This document shows, piece after piece, positions 8,741-17,329 of a stretch of DNA of 62,541 bases. The translations under genes were made by a program, and so were the position numbers. Each line of letters opens with the position of its first letter. Positions within the stretch are counted from its first letter, which is position 1. The notes below the pieces were generated by a model. The model saw nothing but the letters and a program-made list of their open reading frames with translations. It had not been told where the DNA came from and did not search any database. The stretch comes from WQXF01 sp031552825. Its GTDB lineage: Bacteria; Bacillota; Clostridia; Christensenellales; Aristaeellaceae. Location: assembly GCA_031552825.1 (NCBI GenBank), contig JAVBMD010000003.1, positions 1 through 62,541 of the forward strand, written 5' to 3'.

Positions 8741-9346
8741 ATGCCGCACACGCAAAAGGGAATGCTGCTGGTCATCTCCGGTCCCTCCGGCGCGGGCAAA
8801 GGAACGGTGTTTACGCGCCTGCTGGCCGAGGATCCCCGGTTTCGGTTCTCGATCTCCGCCACCACCCGCGCCCGCCGCGAGGGCGAGGAGCACGGCAAAC
8901 ACTACTATTTTTTGTCTGAGGAGCAGTTTCAGGAAAAGGTCGATCGCGGCGAGTTTCTTGAATGCGCCGTGGTGCATGGCAACCGCTATGGTACCCTGCG
9001 CGAGGAGGTGCAGAAGAGCCTCGAGGAAGGCCGCGATGTGTTGTTGGATATCGATCCGCAGGGCGCGCGCAGCGTGATGGCCGCCATGCCGGACTGCGTT
9101 TCGGTGTTCATCCTGCCGCCGTCCTACAAGGTGCTCGAGGAGCGCCTGCACACCCGCAATACCGAGAGCGAGACCGAGATCGCGCGCCGCTTGGGCAACG
9201 CCCGCGGCGAGATCGATCAGCTCGCCAAGTACCAGTATGCCATCGTCAACGATACCGTCGAGGAGGCGATGATTCTGCTCCGCGCCATCGTCACCGCCGA
9301 ACGCCAGCGTACCACGCGCTTTTTCCCCGATATCCCGCAGAAATAG
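8741..9346 (+). CDS. gmk: guanylate kinase
   Basis: Phosphorylates GMP to GDP. The 201-residue product starts at ATG 8741, just after the remA stop, with GAGGAGG inside the remA tail; an upstream in-frame start at 8708 would overlap remA and lacks a ribosome site. P-loop GPSGAGKG at residues 14-21, GMP-binding segment TTRARREGEEHGKHYYFLS, and LLDIDPQGAR follow family order. Normal length. Confidence 0.96.
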   Translation: MPHTQKGMLLVISGPSGAGKGTVFTRLLAEDPRFRFSISATTRARREGEEHGKHYYFLSEEQFQEKVDRGEFLECAVVHGNRYGTLREEVQKSLEEGRDVLLDIDPQGARSVMAAMPDCVSVFILPPSYKVLEERLHTRNTESETEIARRLGNARGEIDQLAKYQYAIVNDTVEEAMILLRAIVTAERQRTTRFFPDIPQK

Positions 9347-9388
9347 CGCGGCACTTACATAACACAGCTGCTTAAGGAGGAAATCATC

Positions 9389-9604
9389 ATGGCTATGACC
9401 AATCCGCCCATCGGAGAACTGCTCAACAAGGCCGACTGCCGTTACTCGCTGGTGGTGCAGGTTTCCAAGCGCGCCCGCCAGCTCGTCGGCGGCGTGCAAC
9501 CGCTGATCGATACCAAGGAAGTCAAGGCCGTCAGCATCGCGGTGGAAGAGGTGAACCGCGGGCTGATTACCTATGAGCGCCCGGTGCTGGAAGACGGGGA
9601 GTAG
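9389..9604 (+). CDS. rpoZ: RNA polymerase omega subunit
   Basis: A 71-residue protein with the omega pattern: NPPIGELLNKADCRYSLVV, KRARQLV, KAVSIAVEEVNRGLI. It binds and stabilises the beta' subunit. The start is supported by AAGGAGG (9374-9380). It lies between gmk and coaBC as expected for Bacillota. Confidence 0.95.
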   Translation: MAMTNPPIGELLNKADCRYSLVVQVSKRARQLVGGVQPLIDTKEVKAVSIAVEEVNRGLITYERPVLEDGE

Positions 9605-9962
9605 TTTTCGGCGCTGTTCGTTGCGGGGGGGTGGGGTGCGCAGTACCTCGATTTCCCTGCGCAGGAGATAACGGCTCGGGAGGAAAGAGAACCTGACTTC
9701 GCATGCGGCTTTGAGGAAGTTCGAGGAGTGTTGTTGCCCCGCGGACGATTGCGAAGTTACGTGCGAAGTTTGTTTTGCGCCCCAGCCGGGCGCTCTAACG
9801 CCCGTTGGAGTTTGTGGGGCGCTGGCGCGCCCTCAACCCGCGCGCGCGGGGAACCTCGCCGCCTGCGGGCAGCATCGGGGCTGGAAACGGCTCGCTGCTG
9901 TGGGCAGCATCGGGGCTGGGAACGGCTCGCCGCTGTGCGGCGGCGCGAGAGGAGGCAGGCAC
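9605..9962. repeat. repeat-bearing gap between rpoZ and coaBC
   Basis: This 358-base gap carries a degenerate copy of the palindromic element family (TTCGCATGCGGCTTTGAGG from 9699, counterpart arm near 9750-9768) and two 35-bp direct repeats (9867-9901 and 9902-9936; unit begins GGGCAGCATCGGGGCTGG). An in-frame extension of coaBC crosses it but looks untranslated. Confidence 0.65.
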
Positions 9963-11165
9963 ATGCTCCAAGGGAAAACCGTGGTGCTGGGCATAACCGG
10001 CGGCATCGCGGCCTATAAGGCGGCGGAGATTACCAGCCGCCTTGTGAAGCTCGGCGCGCAGGTCTACGTGGTGATGACCGAGCACGCCTGCGCCTTCATC
10101 CAGCCGCTGACGCTGGAAACGCTCTCGAATCACCCCGTCGCGCGCGATCTGTTCGAGCGCCCCGCCACGTGGGAGGTGGAGCACATCGCGCTGGCAAAGC
10201 GCGCCGATCTGTTTCTGATCGCCCCTGCCACCGCCAATGTGCTGGGCAAGATGGCCGGCGGCATCGCCGACGACATGCTGACCACCACCGTGATGGCGAC
10301 GCGCGCGCCGGTGCTGGTGGCGCCCGCGATGAACACCGGCATGTGGGAGAGCGCCGCCATGGCGCACAACCTCGGCGTGCTGGAGGGGCGGGGCGTGGAG
10401 GTCATCGCGCCGGAGAGCGGCAGGCTGGCCTGCGGCGACGAGGGCGCGGGGCGGCTGGCGGCGGTGGACGTGATAGTCGGACGGGTATGCGCGCGGCTGG
10501 CCGGGAAGCAGGACTTCGCGGGCAAGCGCGTGCTGGTCACAGCCGGGCCGACGCGCGAGCCGCTGGATCCGGTGCGCTACTTGACCAACCGTTCCTCCGG
10601 CAAGATGGGCTACGCCCTCGCCGAGGCGGCGGCGGCGCGCGGCGCGCGGGTGCTGCTGCTCACCGGGCCGGTGGACATCGCGCCGCCTGCGGGCGTGGAA
10701 CTGCGCCGCTTCGAGACGACGCTGGAACTCTGCGAGCTGATGCTGGCCGCTGCGCCGGAGCAGGATGCGATCATTCAGGCGGCGGCGCCCGGCGATTACC
10801 GCGCCGAGCAAATCGCCCCGCACAAGCTCAAGAAGCAGGGCGACGAGGAGCTTGCGCTGCGGCTGGTACAAAACCCCGACGTTGCGGCGGCGGTGGGGGA
10901 GCGGAAGCGCCCCGGGCAGGTGCTGGTGGTGTTTGCTGCCGAGACGCAGCAGGTCGAGGAGCACGCCCGCGCCAAGCTGCGCAAAAAGCGCGCCGACCTG
11001 ATAGTCGCCAACGATGTGACGCTCCCCGGCGCCGGGTTCGATGTCGATACCAACATCGCCACGCTGATTACCGAGGGGGCGATCGAGCGCCTACCGCAGA
11101 TGCGCAAGCGGGCGCTAGCCGATGTGATCTTGGATCGGATCGCGGACGGGCTTTGCGAACGGTAG
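9963..11165 (+). CDS. coaBC: bifunctional phosphopantothenoylcysteine decarboxylase / phosphopantothenate-cysteine ligase
   Basis: Catalyses two successive steps of coenzyme A synthesis. The 400-residue product starts at ATG 9963 (GAGGAGG upstream), giving MLQGKTVVLGITGG, the FMN-binding start of CoaC. His74 (VEHIALAKR) and PAMNTGMW (121-128) are the decarboxylase motifs. The CoaB half begins near residue 185 with VLVTAGPTREPLDPVRYLTN and contains SSGKMG and the LKKQGDEELALRLVQNPDV segment. Normal length for the fused enzyme. Confidence 0.95.
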   Translation: MLQGKTVVLGITGGIAAYKAAEITSRLVKLGAQVYVVMTEHACAFIQPLTLETLSNHPVARDLFERPATWEVEHIALAKRADLFLIAPATANVLGKMAGGIADDMLTTTVMATRAPVLVAPAMNTGMWESAAMAHNLGVLEGRGVEVIAPESGRLACGDEGAGRLAAVDVIVGRVCARLAGKQDFAGKRVLVTAGPTREPLDPVRYLTNRSSGKMGYALAEAAAARGARVLLLTGPVDIAPPAGVELRRFETTLELCELMLAAAPEQDAIIQAAAPGDYRAEQIAPHKLKKQGDEELALRLVQNPDVAAAVGERKRPGQVLVVFAAETQQVEEHARAKLRKKRADLIVANDVTLPGAGFDVDTNIATLITEGAIERLPQMRKRALADVILDRIADGLCER

Positions 11166-11249
11166 CGAGGATGCGTGCGAAGGCAAAACGGCACCGGGGA
11201 TTCCGTGCCCGGTTCTACCCCGCAATATAATTGTAGAGAGAGGCAGCGC

Positions 11250-12017
11250 ATGCAGCAGATCACCAGCATACAGAACCCGCGCATACAGGCGCTGCGCGCG
11301 CTGCGCGACCGCCGCGCGCGGGAAGCCTCGGGCAGCTTTCTGGTCGAGGGCGGCAAGATGGTGGAAGAGGCGCTGCGCCACGCGGAGCTGCGCTGCGCGC
11401 TGGTGGAGGAGGAACGGCTGGCCGACTTCGCGGCGCTGGCGCAGCGGCTGGAGGCGGCGCAGGTGCCGATGCTCGCCGCGCCGCGCCGCGTGCTCGAGGC
11501 GGTTTGCGATACGCGCACGCCGCAGGGCATTGCGGCCGAGGTCGCCCTGCCCGCGCCGGGCGCGCCGCTGGGCGAGCGCATCGTGGCGCTAGACGGCGTG
11601 CAGGATCCCGGCAACGTCGGCACCATCCTGCGCACCGCCGACGCGGCGGGCTTCACCGGCATGCTGGCCAGCGCGGCCTGCGCCGACGTATACGGCAGCA
11701 AGACGCTGCGCGCGACGATGGGCTCCATCTTCCGCCTGCCGGTGCGGCGCGAGGCGGATCTCGCGGCGGCGCTGGCGGCGCTGCGGGCGCAGGGCTACGC
11801 CATCCTTTCCAGCCAGCTCGAGGGCGAGGACTTCTTCGCCCGGGGCGCGCTGCCCGAAAGGCGAGTGCTGGTGATCGGCAGCGAGGCCGAGGGGGTTTGC
11901 GAAGCGGTATCGGCGGTGGCGACGCATCGGCTGCGGCTGCCCATGCGCGGCGGCGCGGAGAGCCTCAACGCGGCGGTGGCGGCGGGCATCATGCTCTATG
12001 ATTTGATGCGGGGATGA
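11250..12017 (+). CDS. TrmH/SpoU family RNA 2'-O-methyltransferase
   Basis: A 255-residue SPOUT methyltransferase. The start MQQITSIQNPRIQALRAL is typical of the substrate-binding N-domain; a longer in-frame start lacks a ribosome site. The SPOUT motifs are NVGTILRTADAAG, VIGSEAEGV and PMRGGAESLNAAVAAGI, which form the knotted SAM-binding site. Expected to methylate ribose in rRNA. In many clostridia priA follows coaBC; here this gene does. Confidence 0.9.
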   Translation: MQQITSIQNPRIQALRALRDRRAREASGSFLVEGGKMVEEALRHAELRCALVEEERLADFAALAQRLEAAQVPMLAAPRRVLEAVCDTRTPQGIAAEVALPAPGAPLGERIVALDGVQDPGNVGTILRTADAAGFTGMLASAACADVYGSKTLRATMGSIFRLPVRREADLAAALAALRAQGYAILSSQLEGEDFFARGALPERRVLVIGSEAEGVCEAVSAVATHRLRLPMRGGAESLNAAVAAGIMLYDLMRG

Positions 12018-12117
12018 AGGAGCGCGCCATCCGTGGGATAGCGGAAACTCGCCGCCTGAAACTGCCGCCTGCGGGCGCCGGGAATCGCGCCACTGGCGCG
12101 ACGGTGCTCCGTCCCCG

Positions 12118-12202
12118 TTTAACAAGGGAGGCTAGGGCTAGAACCAAGATTCTCTTATGAACTAAGAAGCATATACCAGCCTATAAAGCCAACCTTGTTA
12201 AA
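12118..12202 (+). repeat. MITE-like unit, copy 1
   Basis: An 85-bp unit bounded by inverted TTTAACAAGG / CCTTGTTAAA ends, with the internal text AGGGCTAGAACCAAGATTCT and AAGCATATACCAGCC. Same orientation as the copy at 12476. Confidence 0.8.
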
Positions 12203-12475
12203 GGGTGGAGTGCCGCTAAAGCGGCGGGGGGATTCGCGACGCCGAAGCGGCGGTCTCCACCGAAGGCGGCGGGGGCTGCCACGGTGGTGGCGCGGCAGGG
12301 TTCCGTATCCAACACCGGAGAAACCACCGGAGAAACCATCGCCTGCGGGCGACGGGAATCCCCCCACCGCTCACGCGGTCCCCCCCAATTCGCAATAGTC
12401 GCGCAAGCGCTTCTTTGCTCATTGGACTTCCGCACCGTCTCATCGCGCCACTGGCGCGACGGTGCTCCGTCCCCG

Positions 12476-12560
12476 TTTAACAAGGGAGGCTAGGGCTAGA
12501 ACCAAGATTCTCTTATGAACCAAGAAGCATATACCAGCCTTTAAAGCCCCCCTTGTTAAA
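12476..12560 (+). repeat. MITE-like unit, copy 2
   Basis: 85 bp, nearly identical to the copy at 12118, with inverted ends TTTAACAAGGG / CCCTTGTTAAA. Confidence 0.8.
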
Positions 12561-12724
12561 GGGGGGAGAGCCGCCACAGCGGCGGGGGGATTCCCGCCGC
12601 CGAAGCGGCGGTCTCCACGGTGGCGGCGGGGGGATTCCCGCCGCCGAAGCGGCGGTCTCCACGTAGACGGCGGGAGGATTCCGCCCAGAGCCCCTTTTCC
12701 AACGCATTTCAAGGGAGGCATACC

Positions 12725-13927
12725 ATGCGGGTTACGCTTTCGGACGTCGTGCGCGCGCGGCAGGTGCTGCACGGAGTAATTCACAAGACCGATTTGGTGC
12801 CCTCGCGCGTGCTCAGCGACGAGGGGCGGGAGATTCATCTGAAATCCGAATCGCTGCAGCAGACCGGCTCGTTCAAGGTGCGCGGCGCGTTTGTGAAGGT
12901 GGCCTCGCTGAGCGAGGCGGAGCGCGGGCGCGGCGTCATCGCCGCCTCGGCGGGCAACCATGCGCAGGGCGTGGCGCTGGCGGCGCGCAACTTCGGCGTG
13001 CCTGCCACCATCGTGATGCCCGAGGGCGCGCCGCTGGCCAAGGTGACCGCTACCCGCGCGCTGGGCGCGAAGGTGGTGCTGCAGGGCGGCGGTTATGACG
13101 ATGCTTACAAGCACGCGCTGGAGCTGCAACAGGCGGGCGGCGCGGTGTTCATCCATCCCTTCGATGATCCGCTGGTCATCGCCGGGCAAGGCACCATTGG
13201 GCTGGAGATCCTCGAGGATCTGCCCGACGCGGACGCCATCGTGGTGCCGGTGGGCGGCGGCGGGCTGGTGGCCGGGATCGCTGTGGCGGTCAAGGCGATG
13301 CGCCCGCAAACCCGCATCATCGGCGTGGAGGCGGGCGGCGCGGCCAGCATGGGCGCTTCGCTGCTGGCCGGGCGCGTGGTGACGCTGAGCCGCGCCTCCA
13401 CCATCGCCGACGGCATCGCCGTGCGCACCCCCGGCGCGGAAACCTTTGCCATCTGCCGCGAGCTGGTCGACGAGATGGTGACGGTGGACGACGACGAGAT
13501 CGCCCAGACCATCCTGTTCCTGATGGAGCGCTGCAAGATCGTCACCGAGGGCGCGGGCGCCGCCGCCGTGGCCGCCATCATGGGCAACAAGTTCCATTGC
13601 GCGGGCAAGGTGGCGGCGGTGCTCTCCGGCGGCAATATCGACGTAACCATGCTCTCCAACATCATCGACAAGGGCTTGCTCAAGGCCGGGCGGCGCGTCA
13701 AGCTGCGCACCGTGATCGAGGATAAGCCCGGCCGCCTCGGCCGCCTGCTCAAGATCGTTTCCGATTGCGGCGCCAACGTGGTGTCCATCCAGCACGACCG
13801 CGCGCATCTGGAGGCCGGGATCGGCTTCGCGATGATGGAGCTGGTGCTCGAGACGCAGGATCGCGACCACGTGGGCCGTGTCGTCGAGGCGCTGGAGCAT
13901 CATCAGTTCAGGGTTATGGATATATAA
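12725..13927 (+). CDS. tdcB: threonine ammonia-lyase with C-terminal ACT domain
   Basis: PLP enzyme deaminating threonine to 2-oxobutyrate. A 400-residue product from ATG 12725 (AAGGGAGG upstream); an upstream in-frame extension lies in repeat DNA. PLP lysine K51 is in SLQQTGSFKVRGAF; SAGNHAQGVALAA and the glycine loop VGGGGLVAGIAVA bind the cofactor phosphate. Residues ~325-400 form one ACT regulatory domain (LRTVIEDKPGRLGRLLKIV). One ACT domain and ~400 residues fit the short IlvA/TdcB type rather than the long two-ACT IlvA, so either symbol could be used. Confidence 0.92.
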   Translation: MRVTLSDVVRARQVLHGVIHKTDLVPSRVLSDEGREIHLKSESLQQTGSFKVRGAFVKVASLSEAERGRGVIAASAGNHAQGVALAARNFGVPATIVMPEGAPLAKVTATRALGAKVVLQGGGYDDAYKHALELQQAGGAVFIHPFDDPLVIAGQGTIGLEILEDLPDADAIVVPVGGGGLVAGIAVAVKAMRPQTRIIGVEAGGAASMGASLLAGRVVTLSRASTIADGIAVRTPGAETFAICRELVDEMVTVDDDEIAQTILFLMERCKIVTEGAGAAAVAAIMGNKFHCAGKVAAVLSGGNIDVTMLSNIIDKGLLKAGRRVKLRTVIEDKPGRLGRLLKIVSDCGANVVSIQHDRAHLEAGIGFAMMELVLETQDRDHVGRVVEALEHHQFRVMDI

Positions 13928-13974
13928 TATAAATAAATATAAAATATTAATGCATATAAAATATTGGCGCATAT

Positions 13975-14005
13975 AAAAAGACGGCGGGGGATGGAACCCC
14001 CGCCG
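13975..14005 (-). terminator. intrinsic terminator of the collagen-like gene
   Basis: A 9-bp GC stem (13982-13990 with 13997-14005) and 6-base loop. Read on the minus strand it is followed by TCTTTTTAT. Upstream on the plus strand (13928-13978) is an AT-rich run with ~17-bp repeats of ATATAAAATATT. Confidence 0.8.
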
Positions 14006-14048
14006 CCAGACCTCGGCCACGCGCCTGTTACGGCGCGCAAAGCCGAGC

Positions 14049-14732
14049 CTAATTTAGCTTCATAAGGATCAAAGAATTCAAAGACTGATTGCTGAAAGAC
14101 ATCGTCTGATCCGCGCTGGACGTGATCGCAATATCGACCACCGCACCGGCCGGTAAATCCACGAGGGTATTTCCCACGTAATTGACCGAATAAGCGGCGG
14201 CGGTGACGGTGACCACGTTTTGCGTGGATGGAAGAGCGATTCCGTTAGACCGTACGGCGAAGGTCAGCGTCGCCGGGGCGTTGAAGCGCGGGTATGCGCT
14301 GTAAAGCAGCAGATAGGCGCCTGCCTCCGCGACGGTCATGCTGTTGGCGATGGGGTAGGTGATATTTTTCGTGCTTTGCGTGTAGGGCATCGCGACGACG
14401 GTCGGCACGTCCTCCGCCATATCGGTGGAGCCGACGGTGTTGTTATATCTGCCGCCGAACGCGTGCAGTCCGCGTGCGCTCGGAAACAGGAAATCGAAGC
14501 GCGCGTGCGTGCTCGTTCCGCTGTTGACCACCGACGCCGAGCCGTCCGTGCTTACGCTGACCGTGCCGACTTCGATGATCGCGGCTGGTCCTTGTTCGCC
14601 CGGTACGCCCTGTTGCCCTGGAACCCCTTGGGCGCCTGCCGGACCCGCTGCGCCAGGGAGACCCTGCGGGCCCATCGGCCCGGGACAGCAGTCTTGGCAA
14701 GGATCGCATGGGTTGCAGCAATTTGAATGCAT
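14049..14732 (-). CDS. collagen-like Cys-rich protein, probable spore-surface (BclA-type)
   Basis: A 227-residue protein. GGGAG sits 8 bases before ATG 14732 but only 2 bases before the in-frame ATG 14738. It begins with a Cys-rich segment (MHSNCCNPCDPCQDCCPG), followed by about 11 collagen-type G-X-Y triplets (GPMGPQGLPGAAGPAGAQG...), then a ~170-residue beta-rich C-terminal domain of the BclA/TNF-like kind. No signal peptide is present, fitting assembly from the mother-cell cytoplasm as in exosporium proteins. The spore role is inferred. Confidence 0.8.
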   Translation of the reverse strand: MHSNCCNPCDPCQDCCPGPMGPQGLPGAAGPAGAQGVPGQQGVPGEQGPAAIIEVGTVSVSTDGSASVVNSGTSTHARFDFLFPSARGLHAFGGRYNNTVGSTDMAEDVPTVVAMPYTQSTKNITYPIANSMTVAEAGAYLLLYSAYPRFNAPATLTFAVRSNGIALPSTQNVVTVTAAAYSVNYVGNTLVDLPAGAVVDIAITSSADQTMSFSNQSLNSLILMKLN

Positions 14733-14802
14733 GTGCATCGCTCCCTTCATAATGGGGTCCACAGCATTCTATGCGCGGCAATCAGCGGCGGTTACTAGTC
14801 GG

Positions 14803-16299
14803 CTATTCGCGCCGCACATACAGATACCGCGCGCCCTCCTGCGCCGCCAGCTCGTACTCCGCCAGCTCCGCCGCGTGCGGCAGCAGCAGGTAGCGCGCGG
14901 GCGGCGCTTCGCCGTCGGCCAGGTCGTCGAAGAATACCAGCATCAGGCCGATGCCGCCGTCCAGCCGCGCGTCGACCTCGACCATGGTGATGAGCGTGTT
15001 GTCCCACCGGCTTTGGGCGGTCGGATCATAAATAATATGTTGCAATAACGGATCGCGGGCGGGCGCTTCATAGCGCTCGGCGGCGAAGTGCATCAGCAGC
15101 CCGCCCTGCGCAGTGAAGCCGAGGCACAGGATTGCCGCCGCGAGCGCCGAGAGCAGAAAGCGCCGCCACGCCAATATAGCATATATGCTCATAAACAATA
15201 AGAACGGCGCGAGCACGCGAAAATCGCGCCAGTCCTTGACGTCGTAGAGCGCGATGGTGATGGCGATGGCCGCCAGCGTCATCAGCGAAAGCCCCAGCGC
15301 CGCGCCATCGGGGCGCGGGCGGCGGCGGAAGCGGCGCGCCGCGCGGTCGAAGGCGAAAAAAGCCTCCGCCAGCAGCGCCAGCGGCAGCAGGAACGCCGCG
15401 TAGCGCAGGTAGACAAAGTGCGGCGCGTCGCGCAGGGTAAAGTAGTTGCCGAGGTTGAAAAAGATATGCTCCCGCAGCTGATAGGCCGTGCCGCGAAGGT
15501 CGCCCGAGGCGGCGCGCGCCAGCAGCCCGTCGAGGAAGCCGGTGGGGTAGGCGGCCGAGAATGCGGCGTTGGCGAAGAACAGCGCGCCCGAGACGGCGAG
15601 CGTGAGCGCCGCGTAAAGCACAAACCAGCGCTTGGGCTTTCCGCGCGCCATCAGGCACAGCATCGGCAGGAAGAAGAAGAGGTTCGTAATCCGGAACAGG
15701 CAGCCGATCAGCCCCAGCGCCAGAAAGGCGTTGCGCTTGCCCCGCGTGGGGCGGACATCGTAGCTGTACAGCAGCGCCGCCTGCGCGATGGCAAGCGCGA
15801 GCAACTGCAGCTCCATCATCATCGTGCCGAAGTACAGCCATAGCGGCAGGAAGAGAACGCACAGCGCCAGCGCCGCGTGCGGCCCGCGCCGTCCGCCGCC
15901 GCACAGCGCCAGCACGCACAGCGCCGCCAGCAGCATCGCGGCGTTGGCGAGCAGCGGCGTGGTCGGCGCCCAGCCCAGCAGCAGCCCGGCAAGGTAGTAG
16001 GGGATCAGGATGAAAAACCCGTGCGCGCCGTAGAACAGGCGCGGCGCCACATAGGCTTCGCCGCCCGCAAAGTAGCCGAAGAATCCGGCGTTTTCGCTGG
16101 CGACGCCGCGCTGGATCGCCGATTGAATTTCGAGGTAGTAGTCGATCTCGTCGTTCTCGACGGGATGAAAGTTGCGCAGCGGCTGGCCGGTGCCGGACTG
16201 AACCGCCCACAGAAATGCCAGCAGAAACGCGCCGAAAAAGAGAACTGCCCACGCAAAGCGCACCCATGCGCCGCGCTTGGGCTGTAAAGGATTTTGCAT
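14803..16299 (-). CDS. polytopic membrane protein, possibly GT-C glycosyltransferase
   Basis: A 498-residue protein with about ten to twelve hydrophobic segments. The ATG at 16299 is preceded by AGGAGG and 5 bases. After the first membrane helix an extracytoplasmic loop contains FHPVENDEIDYYLEIQSAIQ; an acidic DE pair in the first loop is what GT-C transferases use to hold the lipid-linked sugar and metal. A soluble ~100-residue tail follows the last helix. No specific family recognised; the enzyme class is a guess from topology and that loop. Confidence 0.6.
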   Translation of the reverse strand: MQNPLQPKRGAWVRFAWAVLFFGAFLLAFLWAVQSGTGQPLRNFHPVENDEIDYYLEIQSAIQRGVASENAGFFGYFAGGEAYVAPRLFYGAHGFFILIPYYLAGLLLGWAPTTPLLANAAMLLAALCVLALCGGGRRGPHAALALCVLFLPLWLYFGTMMMELQLLALAIAQAALLYSYDVRPTRGKRNAFLALGLIGCLFRITNLFFFLPMLCLMARGKPKRWFVLYAALTLAVSGALFFANAAFSAAYPTGFLDGLLARAASGDLRGTAYQLREHIFFNLGNYFTLRDAPHFVYLRYAAFLLPLALLAEAFFAFDRAARRFRRRPRPDGAALGLSLMTLAAIAITIALYDVKDWRDFRVLAPFLLFMSIYAILAWRRFLLSALAAAILCLGFTAQGGLLMHFAAERYEAPARDPLLQHIIYDPTAQSRWDNTLITMVEVDARLDGGIGLMLVFFDDLADGEAPPARYLLLPHAAELAEYELAAQEGARYLYVRRE

Positions 16300-16362
16300 G
16301 CTTGCCTCCTTGTGTTGACGGTATGTATGATAGCAGAAAGGCGGGGACGATGCCACCTAAAG

Positions 16363-16391
16363 TTGATCTTCGCCAGAAATTTGGGTATACT
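16363..16391 (+). promoter_or_regulatory. promoter of PARIS-like pair
   Basis: TTGATC (16363-16368), 17 bases, TATACT (16386-16391), followed after 29 bases by AAAGGAG at 16421. Confidence 0.72.
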
Positions 16392-16435
16392 GAAGCTGCG
16401 CCGAAGCGACCCGGCGCAATAAAGGAGTGCCGCCG

Positions 16436-17329
16436 ATGAAGGTGATGGCTTGGTATTCATGCGGGGTGTACCCGCTGGATTTAAATGAAGAAAATGGGCT
16501 GTGTACGCTGTCCTTTCGCGACGAGGATGGGAAAGCGTGCGACCGCGTGCTGCTTACCGGCGTCAGCGGCGTGGGCAAAAGCCGCATGCTAAGCGGCATG
16601 CGCGATGCGTGGGCGGCGATGGAGGCTTGGCTGGACGGCGCGGAGCCGACGGCGTGGTCAGGCGAGATCGCGCTGCTGATCGATGGGTTGCTGGATCGCC
16701 CGGCGCTGTGCGTTTGCGCGCGCGGGGCTTCCTTCTGGGAGGCCGTGTGCGCCGCCTGCCCCGACGCGGCGGCCATCGGCTGGGTCGGCGGCGAGGCGCG
16801 CGGGCTGGAACTGCCGGGCGTCGCGGCGCTGCGCGCGCGGCGGGCGGGCAGCGCGCAGAGCCTGCCCAATCTGCTGCTGACCGGCCAAGCGCCCGTGCGG
16901 ATACAGGACGAGATGGGCTTGGACGAGGCGCTGGCGGCGCTATGGGCGCAGGATGCGGAGCGGGCGCGGGCGATGCTCGGCGCGCTGGGCAGGCTGCTCT
17001 ACGGCAAGCGCATCGAGCTGGATGGCGGGCGCGCGCAGGTGCGGCTGGAGCGCGGCGGCGCGCACGCGCTGGCGGCGCTTTCGTCGGGGGAGCAGCGCGT
17101 GGTGGCGCAGATGATCGAGATCGCGCGGGCATTGCACCATGGCGGCGTGCTGCTGGCCGACGAGCCGGAGATGCACCTGCATCCCTCGCAGGTGCTGGGG
17201 CTGCTGACGACGCTGGAGCAGCTGGTGCTGCCTTCCGGCGGGCAGATCGTGCTGACCTCGCACACGCCGGAGGTGTGGCGGCGCTATAACAACTTGGGCG
17301 TGAACGTGATGCTGGAGGGACGCGCATGA
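16436..17329 (+). CDS. ABC/AAA-type ATPase of a PARIS-like (AriA) pair
   Basis: A 297-residue ATPase. ATG 16436 is chosen because AAAGGAG lies 8 bases upstream (an in-frame GTG at 16427 overlaps that site). Walker A GVSGVGKS at 42-49, ABC signature LSSGEQRV near 216, Walker B VLLADEPEMHLHPS near 238, and H-loop LTSHTPEV near 274: the layout of AAA15/21 SMC-like ATPases such as OLD and AriA. It overlaps the downstream DUF4435 gene by ATGA. AriA is the sensor/scaffold ATPase of the PARIS abortive-infection system. This protein is short, and base composition matches the host genome. Assignment to PARIS proper is unproven. Confidence 0.8.
   Translation: MKVMAWYSCGVYPLDLNEENGLCTLSFRDEDGKACDRVLLTGVSGVGKSRMLSGMRDAWAAMEAWLDGAEPTAWSGEIALLIDGLLDRPALCVCARGASFWEAVCAACPDAAAIGWVGGEARGLELPGVAALRARRAGSAQSLPNLLLTGQAPVRIQDEMGLDEALAALWAQDAERARAMLGALGRLLYGKRIELDGGRAQVRLERGGAHALAALSSGEQRVVAQMIEIARALHHGGVLLADEPEMHLHPSQVLGLLTTLEQLVLPSGGQIVLTSHTPEVWRRYNNLGVNVMLEGRA

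Larger units (their letters stand above)
12018..12724. repeat. 707-base gap filled with dispersed repeats
   Basis: No gene is seen. The gap contains two near-identical ~170-bp direct repeats (from 12085 and from 12443, 358 bases apart), each holding one 85-bp MITE-like unit, plus many short GC palindromes such as GCCGCCACAGCGGCGG. Reading frames here are Arg/Pro-rich artefacts. Confidence 0.8.

Noticed and set aside
9711..9962. N-terminal extension of coaBC
   Set aside because: It runs through repeat DNA, lacks a ribosome site, and the internal ATG 9963 has GAGGAGG and the family start.
12155..12707. Several Arg/Pro/Gly-rich small frames
   Set aside because: Encoded by MITE-like repeats and GC palindromes, present in several frames and both strands.
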